NCBI GenBank assembly: GCA_943736015.1
Contig: OX031064.1
Span: 34,647,361 to 34,711,360 of the forward strand
From: Tridacna crocea
Lineage: Eukaryota > Mollusca > Bivalvia > Cardiida > Cardiidae
Length of the DNA stretch: 64,000 bases
Direction of reading: 5' to 3'
Positions 43,187 to 54,400 of the stretch are shown piece after piece (within the stretch, counting starts at the first letter, position 1; every line of letters begins with the position of its first letter). Below the pieces are notes generated by a model. That model saw only the letters and a program-made list of their open reading frames with translations, was not told where the DNA came from and searched no databases. A program made the position numbers and the translations under genes.

Positions 43187-44030
43187 CCCAAGGGTGACCC
43201 TTTTCAAAAATTGTTCGCGAAATTTTGATCCATCAAGAAACATGGCTCGGTGAATGGGGGCTTCTTGCACTATATAGAAATGAAGAAATTCTTAAAAAAG
43301 CTTCTTCTCTGAAACCGCTGGCCAGATTTTTAAAAAAATCACAGAGATGTTCCTTGGGTGACCCTTTTCAAAAATTGTTCGCAATAATTTTACAGAGATG
43401 TTTTTTGGGTGAGCCTTTTCAAACTTGTTCGTGAAATTTTGATTCGTCAAGAACCATGGCTCTGGTGATTGGAGGGCTACTTGCACTTTAGGGCAATGAA
43501 GAAATTCTTAAAAAATCTTCTTCTCTGAAACAGCTGGTCAGATTTTGGAATATTTTCACAGAGATACTCCTTTGGTGACCCTTTTCAAAATTTGTTCGTG
43601 AAATTTTGATTCGTCAAGAAACATTGCTTTGGTGAATGGGAGCTACTTGCACTATATGGAAATGAAGAAATTCTTGAAAATTCTTCTTGTCTGAAACGGC
43701 TGCTCAGATTTGAAAATTATTTCACCGAAATATTCCTTGAATGACCTTTTTCAAAAATTGTTCGCGAAATTTTGATAGGTCAAGAAACATGGCTCTGGTG
43801 AATAGGGGCTACTTGCACTGTGCGGAAATTAAGAAACTCCTAAAATTTCCTCTTCTGAAACTGCTGGTCAGATTTTGAAAGGACTTACACAGGTGACCTT
43901 TTAAAAATTGCTTGGCAAAATAATGATTTTGTTTCCAGTGTTTCAATACCTTCCAAAAAAAAAAGGGCTATGGTCCTCTCAAAAATTCAGGTGAGCGATC
44001 CAGGGCCATCTTGGCCCTCTTGTTTGTTTA
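43187..44030 (+). repeat. ~170-bp tandem repeats closing with AGGGCCAT..ATGGCCCT-type tail
   Basis: About four units carry GGTGACCCTTTTCAAAAATT, GTTCGCGAAATTTTGAT, TCAAGAAACATGGCT and GGGCTACTTGCACTATA. The block ends GTGAGCGATCCAGGGCCATC then TTGGCCCTCTTG, the same kind of tail as at 10.9 kb. Confidence 0.72.
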
Positions 44031-44039
44031 CATGACGCC

Positions 44040-44196
44040 CAATGTCATCATCTCCCGCTAGATGGCATTCTATAAATACATATAGTCATCAATCTAATTT
44101 GTGCATCCTGGGTACAGAGCCGAATCACTTTCCTTCGCGACAACTCAATAAAACGCTACTTTGTGCGATTCACTCAGCTATGATCAGCAGTTTAGA
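44040..44196 (+). repeat. Right arm of the inverted repeat pair
   Basis: GCTAGATGGCATTCTATAAA, GGGTACAGAGCCGAATCACT and TTGTGCGATTCACTCAGC match the complement of 42473-42625. Confidence 0.6.
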
Positions 44197-44232
44197 GAAA
44201 TCTGGGGCTAAAACAGGACAGATTTTTCTCCT

Positions 44233-44342
44233 GAGTTTTAATGACCCTGATACATAAGCTCTTTGAAAACTTCTGTGGAAAAAGGAGAAAATGCTGGTAA
44301 CCAGCATTTTCTCCTTTTCTAACAATATTTTCTATTTGTCTA
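44233..44342 (+). mobile_element. Family A MITE core without ends
   Basis: TTTTAATGACCCTGATACAT through GCTGGTAACCAGC to AACAATATTTTCTA. Confidence 0.72.
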
Positions 44343-44485
44343 CTTTTAAATTGTATGAATTTTGTCAAATAGGAATGCTTTGAATATCATTTGGTTTAAA
44401 AAAAATGCCATGTAGAAAAGCTTTAAAGAAGTGTCACGTTTTCAGTTACACGAGGGGTTGACACTATAATAGTCGGATTTCTTAG

Positions 44486-44667
44486 AAACAGTTCAAAGCA
44501 CAATAACGCCAACAAAACATTTTGGCCCTCACGTGCTAAAACGACATATGTTAGGCCATTTTTTGCAAGAACTTCACAATGACATTGAAGCTGTAATTAT
44601 TTCTCAAGGCCCAAAAAAGGAAACTGTCGTAAAAGATTTAGAAGAACTCGTGAGTTGGAAATTTCCA
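44486..44667 (+). CDS. Unrecognised candidate exon
   Basis: Between TTCTTAG and GTATGT is an open segment of about 60 codons reading TVQSTITPTKHFGPHVLKRH, then MLGHFLQELHNDIEAVIISQ and GPKKETVVKDLEELVSWKFP. Composition and splice signals look exon-like. It does not match POLL. I do not recognise the family; it could be an exon of another gene or a transposon fragment. Confidence 0.35.
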
Positions 44668-44794
44668 GTATGTTCAATTTTCAGCTTTTATTTGATAAGG
44701 TAATTACTAATTAGGTATTATATAGGGTGTGAATGACGCTTCTATTTTTCTCCAGTTAAATTGATTTTTTTTTTAGTTTATACATCTCATCTGT

Positions 44795-45025
44795 ATAAAC
44801 CCTTCACTCCACAGATACTCATTTTGACGTATCACCAACAGACAGCTTTTGAAAACAATGTGGGAAAAGGAGAAATTGCTCGTAACGAGCAATTTCTCCT
44901 TCTCACACAATGTTTTCCACTCAATCAGATATTTGTATCCTCATTTGGACATATTTTTGACATCATACCTTTAATTGCTGCTGAAATGTAAGAGCCTCAA
45001 ATTGGCATATCAGGTAAAAGGTTAA
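44795..45025 (+). mobile_element. Family D TTAA MITE (reference copy)
   Basis: Family D: left ACCCTTCACTCCACAGATAC, GACAGCTTTTGAAAACA arm, core GCTCGTAACGAGC, then CACTCAATCAGATATTTGTA, CATTTGGACATATTTTTGAC and right CAGGTAAAAGGTTAA. The left TTAA is mutated to ATAA. Confidence 0.82.
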
Positions 45026-45185
45026 GAAGCTCTTTTATGATTTCGTTGATACGCACGCGAATGCGGGGCACGTTTTATTAGCAGACTGCGCTACTGACAG
45101 ATGGCTTTTTGAGACTGCAGTGGGATTCTTTTGAAAAGCAAAAATAGCAAAAGAAGATGTAGCTCGTTTCGAGCAAAGTTGTTTC

Positions 45186-45580
45186 CATCTTCGCGAGCCA
45201 AGTTTACGATCATTACGTGGATCTTGGATCTTACCTTGGCTGATTGAGCCCGATTTCGAGATTCCTGCGATGCGCCCTCTATTGGATGCTGGTTGTTACC
45301 CCCCCTTTTACATCATAATTCTAAAAGCAAATGAAATATCGTTTTACAAACCGCTTACGAATACACACGAAGCGATAAGCAGACATCCACGTGGGTTTCC
45401 ACGTTTACCTTCTATTCGAAAGATAGCGACCTTGTTCTATTTGCTACGAGCGATTTCATTCGTTGCAGCTAGAGCTGGCTGCATCCAATTAAAAAGCGTA
45501 TCGGGTGAATGTAAAAATCAAGCTCGATCCGCCAAGGGTAGAGTAACGTAGTGAATCATCAGCCTTGGCTTGCGAAGATG
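45186..45580. mobile_element. MULE-like TIR element with exact 9-bp duplication
   Basis: Ends CATCTTCGCGAGCCAAG and CTTGGCTTGCGAAGATG, flanked by AGTTGTTTC (45177-45185 and 45581-45589). Shares CGTTGCAGCTAGAGCTGGCT with the copy at 32015. 395 bp, no transposase. Confidence 0.87.
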
Positions 45581-46076
45581 AGTTGTTTCGAGCAAAGTTG
45601 TTCTCAATCACATACTAGTTGTGAATGTACTTGCACGTACATTCAGTCGCCATGGACCGCTTGGGAAGGGAGGGAAGCGGAGTCGGGGGGGGGGATGAAT
45701 ACTTTTGCGACACAACTGTAAAAGGCTGGCTTTTGCCCTCCTCTTTGTAACGGTATCGACTATCGAATGAATGAACGGTTATTTGCAATTGATTTATAAT
45801 TTACTTTAATATTTACAGATTTATTTGATATATTTATTTAATATATTTATTCCATGGGCCTCAGCGTGCTTTGGTTGTCATTTTGGGCACCAATATACAA
45901 GGGATGCCACCGTTAGTCGATACCCCACGGTGCATATTAACACGCCTTAGCCATTCATCCATGGAGTTTTTTTTCCCCAAGAATTGGTTATTAAAAAAAT
46001 ATATATTTTTCTGTGGCTTACACCGTAACCTATGACTACATACATGTGCTCCACACATATTCTGAAACATACAATC

Positions 46077-46306
46077 TTAACTCTTTATCAGACGACAAAA
46101 TTATAGGTAGGTCCAAATTGAAAGCATTTGCAGACGACAAAATAAATGTGACTAAAGAATTAAAACTTGTTTTAGGAAGGGTAGAAAACATTGTGCTAAA
46201 AGGAGAAAATGCTGGTAACCAGCATTTTCTCCTTTTACCACAATGTTTTCTATAGGCTCCTTTCACAGGGGGTGTTAAAAGTAAGGATTGTGTGGTAAAG
46301 GGTAAA
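46077..46306 (-). mobile_element. Family A MITE, inverted
   Basis: TTAACTCTTTATCAGACGAC to GTGTGGTAAAGGGTAAA; palindrome arm reads TTGTGCTAAAAGG / CCTTTTACCACAA. Confidence 0.87.
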
Positions 46307-46489
46307 GCAGCAACTAGTACATTGTTAAAACCAGAAAAATTGAGTTTAATTGGGTATATTTCCTTCGGTTTTGCACAAAATACCATACATGCTCCTCAGA
46401 ATTTAATATTGAACATTTATTATTCATCTCATAGTGGCATTGTCTTCGACAAATGCCACAAAAAGCATGAAATGCTGTCCCCAAACGGA

Positions 46490-46650
46490 AAATATTTGCA
46501 GACAACAAATTAAATGATGCACAAATAATGAAACCTGTCCTTGATAGGTTTAAGATTATGGGAAAAGGAGAAAATACATGCTACAGGCATTTTCTCCTTT
46601 TTCCACAGTGTTTCAAATGTCCTTACTCTCGGGGTCGCTAAAACTGGTAA
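46490..46650 (-). mobile_element. Partial family A MITE
   Basis: Left TTTGCAGACAACAAATTAAA, centre ACATGCTACAGGCATTTTCT, right GGGGTCGCTAAAACTGG. Confidence 0.6.
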
Positions 46651-46659
46651 CAAATGCTG

Positions 46660-47640
46660 GTCTCAGAGAAAAGTGAACCGTTTATTGTTTGGAAAAAACA
46701 CGAGTTCGTCCTTAATTACACTTTATACCCGCTGATCCCAAATCTTCTTACATCCTTCCTAAACTCCTTCATTGCCATTTAATCCTTAGTCTGCTAAATA
46801 ACTCAGAAGAAACTTTCTGTTCAATAGTAATAAAGCCTGAATTTGATTATTCAAAAGTAATTTCTCTTATGGGACTGTGTAGATCCAAGATCGGACTGCA
46901 AGTTCTGTTGCCAGTGCACCTATTCGTGCTTTCGTTAAGTTTCTATTATCTGCACATCATGTTACAGTCTTCACAAGCTATGGCCTGTTTTCCCATATAA
47001 ACATCGCCGAGGCAGTAATCAACTATGAAATATTTATAGAAGCTTTTTGGATTTTTGTCCAAACTTGGAATAGCATTATTCCTATTTGTTCATTATGCTT
47101 CACCATTCCACAATTTTCATTTAGGAGTATACATAGTCACCTAGGTTAGTAGGAACGTACCGTAGAATCCGAGCATTCGACAGCCTGTTCTTCACTTGTC
47201 TGCAATTGGTTTGCGTTTGTTACATACATACGGAGAATTGGTTGGCTGATTTTGTCCAAATATAAAAGAAAAAGACACTGTAATGTCTCATTATTGAGTC
47301 GACCCCTTCCTCACCCCTGAGTAGAAAGAGGTAGAAGGAGCCAAAATGCTATTGCTGCACCATCGTGAACAAAAAAAAATCGGCTCGATTTTTGCCAAAG
47401 TGCGTACAGAGAACAAAATAACACATAAACAACGAAAGAAAGGGGGAAATGATGAGAATTCAGTCGATCGAGATATGGTTAGAAAGGAATGTGCACAGAT
47501 AAGCCTAGCAGGCAGGGCGTGCAATGCGACCTGTAGATATCAACGGAAAAATAGGTGTTAATAATTGCATTACAGCACGGGCGGTAAAAAAAACCTCGTA
47601 TATCTACAGCCGAGTCATGAATAGATGATGTTTCAATACA
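46660..47640. other. No gene recognised
   Basis: Holds a short family F-like GTGTAGATCCAAGATCGGAC at 46875 and nothing else I can name. Confidence 0.5.
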
Positions 47641-47646
47641 TTTGCA

Positions 47647-47712
47647 AAAAACATCCACTCACGTCAGCCTGCGCAGTCCGCGCAGGCTGACATGAGTGGA
47701 TATTTTTTGCTA
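47647..47712. repeat. Perfect hairpin related to family E
   Basis: ATCCACTCACGTCAGCCTGC pairs with GCAGGCTGACATGAGTGGAT around CGCAGTCCGC. A sister hairpin is at 59748. Confidence 0.75.
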
Positions 47713-47787
47713 TTGATGAATTTTCTGCTTGTTTTAGGATGGTTTTATCTCATGATTTAGCCGGTTCCAGAGACAATAATATGGCCT

Positions 47788-48036
47788 GCAACACACGAAA
47801 AAGGGCATTCGGACATTTGCGTACAGTGTCATCCCGGGTCAGCCTGCGCAGTCCACACAGGCTAATCCGAGACGACACTTTCCGTTCTTATGTTATTTTC
47901 TGTTTTGTGCAAGTCTGCTTTAGCACAAACCGAATTCAGTCGTAAAAGCCGTCTCTGATTAGCCTGTGCGGAGTGCGCAGGCTGATCTGAGACGACACTT
48001 TACGGAAATGTCCGAATGCCCCTTTTCGTGTGTTGC
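47788..48036. mobile_element. Family E element, best preserved
   Basis: About 35-bp inverted ends: GCAACACACGAAAAAGGGCA then TTCGGACATTTGCG, mirrored to GTGTGTTGC. Two inner hairpins of CAGCCTGCGCAGTCC type. Confidence 0.82.
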
Positions 48037-48377
48037 TAGCCAATTACATGAATACTAGTATCATGCGACGCCTTTCCCGGTATAATGGATTACGTAGATG
48101 CGTTAAACCTCTTTTCTCTATACGCCGGTCACCTTTGTTATCTTTCGCATATTTTCTTAGTTGCATAACTGTAATAAATCAGGGACGAAATGTCAGCCGG
48201 TATGTTAGATAAATTGTTCGGCACAAAGTATAGAAACTAGAGAACTAGGCCGAACGTGCCCAACATTTTTTGGTACAAATTTTCGAAGAAATTTTAGAGA
48301 GCTAAGGTAGTGTAGATCACGGTCTTACTGCAAAGATTGTGCGATTGAGTCCGATCGTGAATAATAGATTTTTGATA

Positions 48378-48485
48378 TTTGTGATTGATTGATTGATTGA
48401 TTGATTGAATTTCGTTTCGTTTTCGACCCTACCGGTTGCTTGCTTGTTTGTTTGCTTGTTTGTTTGCTTGCTTGCTTGCTACCTT
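48378..48485 (+). repeat. (GATT)n and (GCTTGTTT)n microsatellites
   Basis: GATTGATTGATTGATTGATT at 48382 and alternating GCTTGTTT/GCTTGCTT at 48437-48480. Confidence 0.85.
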
Positions 48486-48628
48486 CCTTCCGCCCATCCG
48501 TCCGTACTCAGTCGCTTATTAAATCGTTTCTCGAAAGGTAAAGATGTCGGATGCAATTTTTGATCAGTATCTTCTTACGACGTCATATTAATTAGCTGTA
48601 AGGTTTGCCAGCATTTCCCACCGATATC

Positions 48629-48990
48629 TTTAACCCTTCATCTAACAGTACTGGTTTTAACCCTTTACCTGATATGCCAATTTGTGGCTCTTCCATTTTA
48701 GCAGCAAATAAAAATATGATGTCAAAAATATGTACAAATGAGGATACAAGTATCTGATTGAGTGGAAAACATTGTGGGAAAAGGAGAAATTGCTCGTTAC
48801 GAGCAATTTCTCCTTTTCCTACAATGTTTTCAAAAGCTGTCTGTTGTTGATACGGCAAAACGAGTGTCTATGGGGTAAAGGGTTAACCGATCCTTAAATA
48901 AAGGGCTTTTAAAATCATTTGTAGGAAAAGGAGAAAATGCTGTTAATGCTCCTTACCTACAACGTTTTCTGCCCTGTGTAGGACGAATTC
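48629..48990 (+). mobile_element. Family A MITE split by a family D MITE
   Basis: TTAACCCTTCATCTAACAGT..GGTTTTAA precedes the D copy; CCGATCCTTAAATAAAGGGC, GGAGAAAATGCTGTTAATGC and CTACAACGTTTTCTGCCCTG follow. Confidence 0.65.
48657..48886 (-). mobile_element. Family D MITE, inverted, nested in family A
   Basis: Complete with TTAA both ends: TTAACCCTTTACCTGATATG to TATGGGGTAAAGGGTTAA, core GCTCGTTACGAGC. Confidence 0.87.
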
Positions 48991-49007
48991 TATCATTGTA
49001 GTTGCAC

Positions 49008-49234
49008 TTAACCCTTATCTAGCCAAGCAAGTGATATGAGATTTTTGAGCCAATAGTAAAAAAAACCTCAAAGTTTGCTATAACAAAGGTTATTATTATT
49101 TTTTTTTTTGGAGAAAATATGTCCTTATCGGAGAGTGTAGATCAAAGATCAGACTGCACGTTTTGTACAGTCTGATCTTGATCTACATTGTCTGCAATAG
49201 GTCAGTGAGTGAAGCTTAGTAGCCTAAGGGCTAA
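49008..49234. mobile_element. Family F TTAA element
   Basis: Left TTAACCCTTATCTAGCCAAG; hairpin GAGTGTAGATCAAAGATCAG against CTGATCTTGATCTACATTGT; right AGTAGCCTAAGGGCTAA. Confidence 0.8.
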
Positions 49235-49674
49235 TTACCCGTTTATATTGTTTTCAAAATTGACAAGTCAGAAGTTTTGTCTGCCTTGGTGAAAAGGGTT
49301 ATATACAGTTATTTTATTGCCCAAAAATAGTGAGTAAACCCAGTTGACCCTTCGTTAGTTATAGGAGTATTAGAGACTTGGGAACAATTCTAGTGCAGAA
49401 TAAATTACCTTATTGACAATCGGTTACAGTCAGTAATGCTATCTAAATCCATAGGCTGCTGAGCGCTTCGCACTGGCTATTTGCAGACAGTGTAGATCAG
49501 GATCAGACTGCACAAAACGCTTTTCATTTTTCAGTTATATCTTGGCAGCCAGTCCATTTCTAATCTGTATGTGTAATGTCATTTAAGAATATCTCACAAA
49601 ACATTTTTTTCTCCGCAGCCACTAGCTGTTTTTCCACGCATACATTGTTGAACGATGTATAGCGATAAAATGAG

Positions 49675-50040
49675 AATGAATGAATCCTGTCGCAAGTTTG
49701 GCGATGGGATAATGAATGAATCCTGTCGCAAGTTTACCGATGAGACTCGAATGAATGAATCCTGTTGCAAGTTTGGCGATGGGATAATGAATGAATGAAT
49801 CCTGTCGCAAGTTTACCGATGAGACTCGAATGAATGAATCCTGTCGCAAGTTTGGCGATGAGACAAGAGTGAATGAATCCTGTCGCAAGTTTACCGATGA
49901 GACTAGAGTGAATGAATCCTGTCGGCAAGTTTAACGATGAGACTAGAGTGAATGAATCCTGTCGGCAAGTTTACCGATGAGACTAGAATGAATGAATCCT
50001 GTCGCAAGTTTACCGATGAGACTAGAATGAATCCTACCGC
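49675..50040 (+). repeat. ~39-bp minisatellite
   Basis: About ten units of GAATGAATCCTGTCGCAAGT followed by TTACCGATGAGACTAGA or TTGGCGATGGGATA. Two sub-types alternate at the left. Confidence 0.88.
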
Positions 50041-50244
50041 AATGACAACCCTCAGTCCTCGAAAAACCGAGCTTAGTATTGAACCAGCAACTCATTTCAA
50101 ACAGAGAACCTGCGTTCGTATCCTGGAGAATCTCGTTTTGGGTCTCTCTGGTAGCAACGAGTTTTCCATGGGAATGTCTTAGGGCAAGACTCTTATGACG
50201 ACTAGCCTAGTCCAGGTGAAACCCATGGCCCATGTGAATATGTG

Positions 50245-50352
50245 TACGCTATCGCTAAAAAGTTCCTGAAGAAGGCGTTACGCCGAAACGTTGGATAAGA
50301 TATGAAATGTTGTTAAATGAGTTGTTTTTTGTTTAGTACTTACGCTATCGCT
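50245..50352 (+). mobile_element. 84-bp Penelope 3'-end insertion with 12-bp target duplication
   Basis: TACGCTATCGCT flanks an 84-base insert (50257-50340) nearly identical to the last 90 bases of the intronic Penelope copy, including the hammerhead-like core. It is an extreme 5' truncation. Confidence 0.82.
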
Positions 50353-50689
50353 GTGATATGGCTGACAAAAACGTTGAAAGTGACGTAAAGCACCGTTCGG
50401 TAAATCAACGTGTGCTTCAAGTCCTGTACTTTACTTATTGAACTGGTCGTTGAATTAGGATGCTCCAAAATGCAATGGCAATAAACAAAGAAAAACTACA
50501 TATGAAGGAATCTATGTACAGTGTATTTGTTTGGTCTTTAACTCCGTTTTCAACTTGATTACAGTTATTTAGTACAGCTGTCCATACTTTCGTGGAGTTT
50601 CTTTTTCCGCTTTTTTACACCGTATTGTTTTTTAAACAATTGCTACTTTCCGGCCTACTCATCGTCGAAACAATGGTCGCTGGTAAGAG

Positions 50690-50800
50690 ATATAAATCTT
50701 GCCGTAATGACTACCATAAATCCTCGGGCGGAAATTGACCGAGATGGGGATCGAACTGGTGACCCCATGGTCTCGGTCCTGCACGGTATTGACTATGCAT
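50690..50800 (-). repeat. tRNA-derived SINE fragment
   Basis: The minus strand carries GTTCGATCCCCATCTCGG, a strong B box of an RNA polymerase III promoter, preceded by ACCATGGGGTCACCA. No matching A box was found at tRNA distance, so this is a SINE rather than a tRNA. Confidence 0.5.
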
Positions 50801-50878
50801 CAGTGCTATATATTCATTCAAAAAACATTTTCAAGTGACAAAGAAAACGTAGTTCAAATGATTGGACTCGCGTAAACC

Positions 50879-51109
50879 TTTTTACCCATTACCACACAAT
50901 CCCTACTTTTGACACCCCTGAGAAGGAAGCCTTTTGAAAACACTGTGGGAAAAGGAGAAAATGCTGGTAACCAGCATTTTCTCCTTTTCCCACAATGTTT
51001 TCGACTCTTCCCAGAACAAATTTCTATTTTTTAGTGACCTTTATTTTGTCGCCTGCAAATGCTTTCAATTTGGACCAGTCTACAATTTTCTCGTGTGGTA
51101 AAGAGTTAA
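50879..51109 (+). mobile_element. Family A MITE
   Basis: Left TTTACCCATTACCACACAAT, right CGTGTGGTAAAGAGTTAA. A decayed remnant follows to about 51235. Confidence 0.88.
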
Positions 51110-51449
51110 AAGGTATAAAACATTTGAGTAAAACAGAAAATGCCGATGATATACTTTTTTTCCTTTACCTCATTATTTTCAACAAGCCTCTTCTCCTTTG
51201 TAACTCAAAAATACGGGATCATTTGGTACAGGGCTAAGTTGTATTTATGCATTTACGGGTTAATATCCGTTCGGTGTAATAGTATCGAGAATTCTCCGGG
51301 GAAATTATAAATATCACCGTAACAGCATTTCGATATTGTTTACCACTTTAGGTATCTGCAATAGACACGCCAAACCGCATCCAACCAGTAAAGCATTGTG
51401 CGATATTTTAACCCGCTCTAAATATTGATGTTCCATTCGTGTCCTTCCT

Positions 51450-54400
51450 GTCTTTTTCCTGGCAACCAAACTGACACTGGTAAGCCCACAACAGTCCTTC
51501 CGCCGATAAAATCTGGTTGCAACCAAACTGACGCTGGTTTGCCAAAAGTATAATACTTCCGCCGATAAAATTTGGTTGCATCCAAACTGACACTGGTTTG
51601 CCCACAACAGTCCTTCCGCTAATAAATTTTTGGTTGCGACCGAACTGACGCTGGTGTGCCCACAACAGTCCGTCCGTTAATAAAATTTGGTTGCAACCGA
51701 ACTGAAGCTGGTGTGCCAAAAGTATAATTCTTCCGCTGATAGAATTTTGGTTGCAAGCCAACCAAACTGACGCTGGTGTGCCAAAAGTAGTTCTTCCGCT
51801 CATAAAATTTGGTTGCAACCAAACTGACACTGGTGCGCTCACAACAGTCTATCCACTAATAGAATTTGGTTGCAACCAAACTGACGCTGGTGCGCCCACA
51901 ACAGTCCTTTCGCTAATAAAATTTGTTTGCAACCAAACTGACACTGGTGTGCCAAAAGTATAATTCTTCCGCTAATAAAATTTGGTTGCAACCAAACTGA
52001 CGCTGGTGTGCCTACAACAGTCGTTCTGCCGATAAAATCTGGTTGCAACCAAACTGACGCTGGTGTGCCAAAAGTATATTTCTTCCGCTCATAAAATTTG
52101 GTTGCAACCAAACTGACACTGGTGTGCCCACAACATTCCTTCCGCCAATAAAATTTGGTTTGCAACCAAACTGCATACCACCGCTAGTGTGCCAAAAGTA
52201 TATAGTTCTTAGGCTGATGAAATTCGGTTTCAACCAAACTGACGCCGGTGTGCCAAAGGTATAGTTCTTCCGCTAATAAGATTTGATTGCAACCAAACTG
52301 GTGCTAGCGTGCCCACAACAATCCTTCCGGCGATAAAATCTGATTGCAACCAAATTGACTCCGGTATGCCAAAAGTATAGTTCTTCCGCTTATAAAATTT
52401 TGTTGCAACCAAACTGACACTGGCGTGCCCGCAACAGTCCTTCCGTTAATAAAATTTGGTTGCAAGCAAACTGACGCTGGTGTGCCAAAATTAAAGTTCT
52501 TCCGATGTTAATATTTGCTAGCAACCAAACTGGCACTGATGTGCCCACAACAGTCCTTCCGCTAATAAAATTTGGTTGCAACCAGACTGACGCTGGTGTA
52601 CCAAAAGTATAGTTCTTCCGCTGTAAAATTTGATTGCAACCAAACTGACGCTGGTGTGCCAAAAGTGTAGTTCTTCCGTATATAAAATTTGGTTGCAACC
52701 AGACTGACGCTGGTGTGCCAAAAGTATAAATCTTCCTCTGATAAAATTTGGTTGCATCCAAACTGACGCTGGTGTGCCCACAACAGTCCTTCCGCTAATG
52801 AAATTTGGTAGCAACTAAACTGACGCCGGTGTGCCAAAATTATAGTTCTTCCGCCGATACTATTTGGTTGCAACCAAACTGACGCCGGTGTGCCAAAAGT
52901 ATAGTCCTTCCGCCGATAAAATTTGGTTGCAACCAAACTGACGCCGGTGTGCCAAAAGTATGATTCTTCCGCTGATAAAATTTGGTTGCACCCAAACTGA
53001 CGCCGGTCTGCCAAAAGAATAGTTCTTCCGGTAATAAAATTTGGTTGCAACCAGACTGACACTGGTGTGCCCACAACAGTCATTCCGCCGATAAAATCTG
53101 GTTGTTGTGCCAAAAGTATAGTTCTTCCTCTGATAAGACTTGGTAGCAACCAAACTGACGCCGGTGTGCCAAAAGTATAGTTTTTCCGCCGATAAAATTT
53201 GGTTGCAACCAAACTGACGCTGGTGTGCCCACAACAGTCCTTCCGCGAATAATATTTTGGTTGCAACAAAACTGACACTGGTGTGCCCACAACAGTCACT
53301 CCACTAATAAAATTTGGTTGCAACCAAACTGACGCTGGTGTGCCAAAAGTATAGTTCTTCCGCCGATAAAATTTGGTTGCAACCGAACTGACGCTGGTGT
53401 GCCCACAACAGTCCTTCCGCCGAAAAAAATCTGGTTGCAACCAAACTGACGCTGGTGTACCAAAAGTATAGTTCTTCCGCCATTAAAATTTGGTTGCAAC
53501 CAAACTGACGCTGGTGTGCCCACAACAGTCCTTCCGCCGAAAAAATCTGGTTGCAACCAAACTGACGCTGGTGTGCCCACAACAGTCCTTCCGCTTATAA
53601 AATTTGGTTACCACCAAACTGACGCTGGTGTGCCAAAAGTATAATTCTTCCGCTGAGAAGATTTTGGTTGCAAATAAACTGACGCTGATGTGCCCACAAC
53701 AGTCCTTCCGGTAATAAAATTTGGTTGCAACCAAACTGACGCTGGTATGCCAAAAGTATAGTTCTTCCGCCGATAAAATTTGGTTGCAACCAAACTGACG
53801 CTGGTATGCCAAAAGTATAATTTCCTTCGCCGATAAAATTTGGTTGCAACAAAACTGACGCTGGTGTGCCTACAACAGTGCTTCCACTTATAAAATTAGA
53901 TTGCAACCAAACTGACGCTGGTGTGCCAAAAGTATCATTCTTCCGCCGATAAAATCTGGTCGCAGCCAAACTGCCGCTGGTGTGCCAAAAATATAGTTCT
54001 TCCGCCGATAAAATCTGATCGCAACCAAACTGCCGCTGGTGTGCCAAAAGTATAGTTCTTCCGCCGATAAAATCTGGTCGCAACCAAACTGACGCTGGTG
54101 CGTTAAAAGTATAATTTTTCCGCCGTTGATATTTTGTTGCATCCAAATTAACGCTGGTGCGCCAAAAGTATTGTTCTTTGGCTGATAAAATTTGGTTGCA
54201 ACCAAACTGATCCTTGTGTGCCCACAACAGTCCTTCCGCCGATAAAATTTGCTTGCAACTAAACTGACGCTGGAATGCCAAACCTTTAATTCTTCCGCTG
54301 ATAAAATTTTGTTGCAACGAAACTGACGCTGGTGTGCCCACAACAGTCCTTCTACCAATAAAAATTGGTTGCAACCAATCTGAAACTGATGTGCCAAAAG

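Noticed and set aside
49622-49928. Minus-strand ORFs with a LATGFIHSSLIGK repeat
   Set aside because: Translations of the 39-bp minisatellite; no start context, splice sites or domain.
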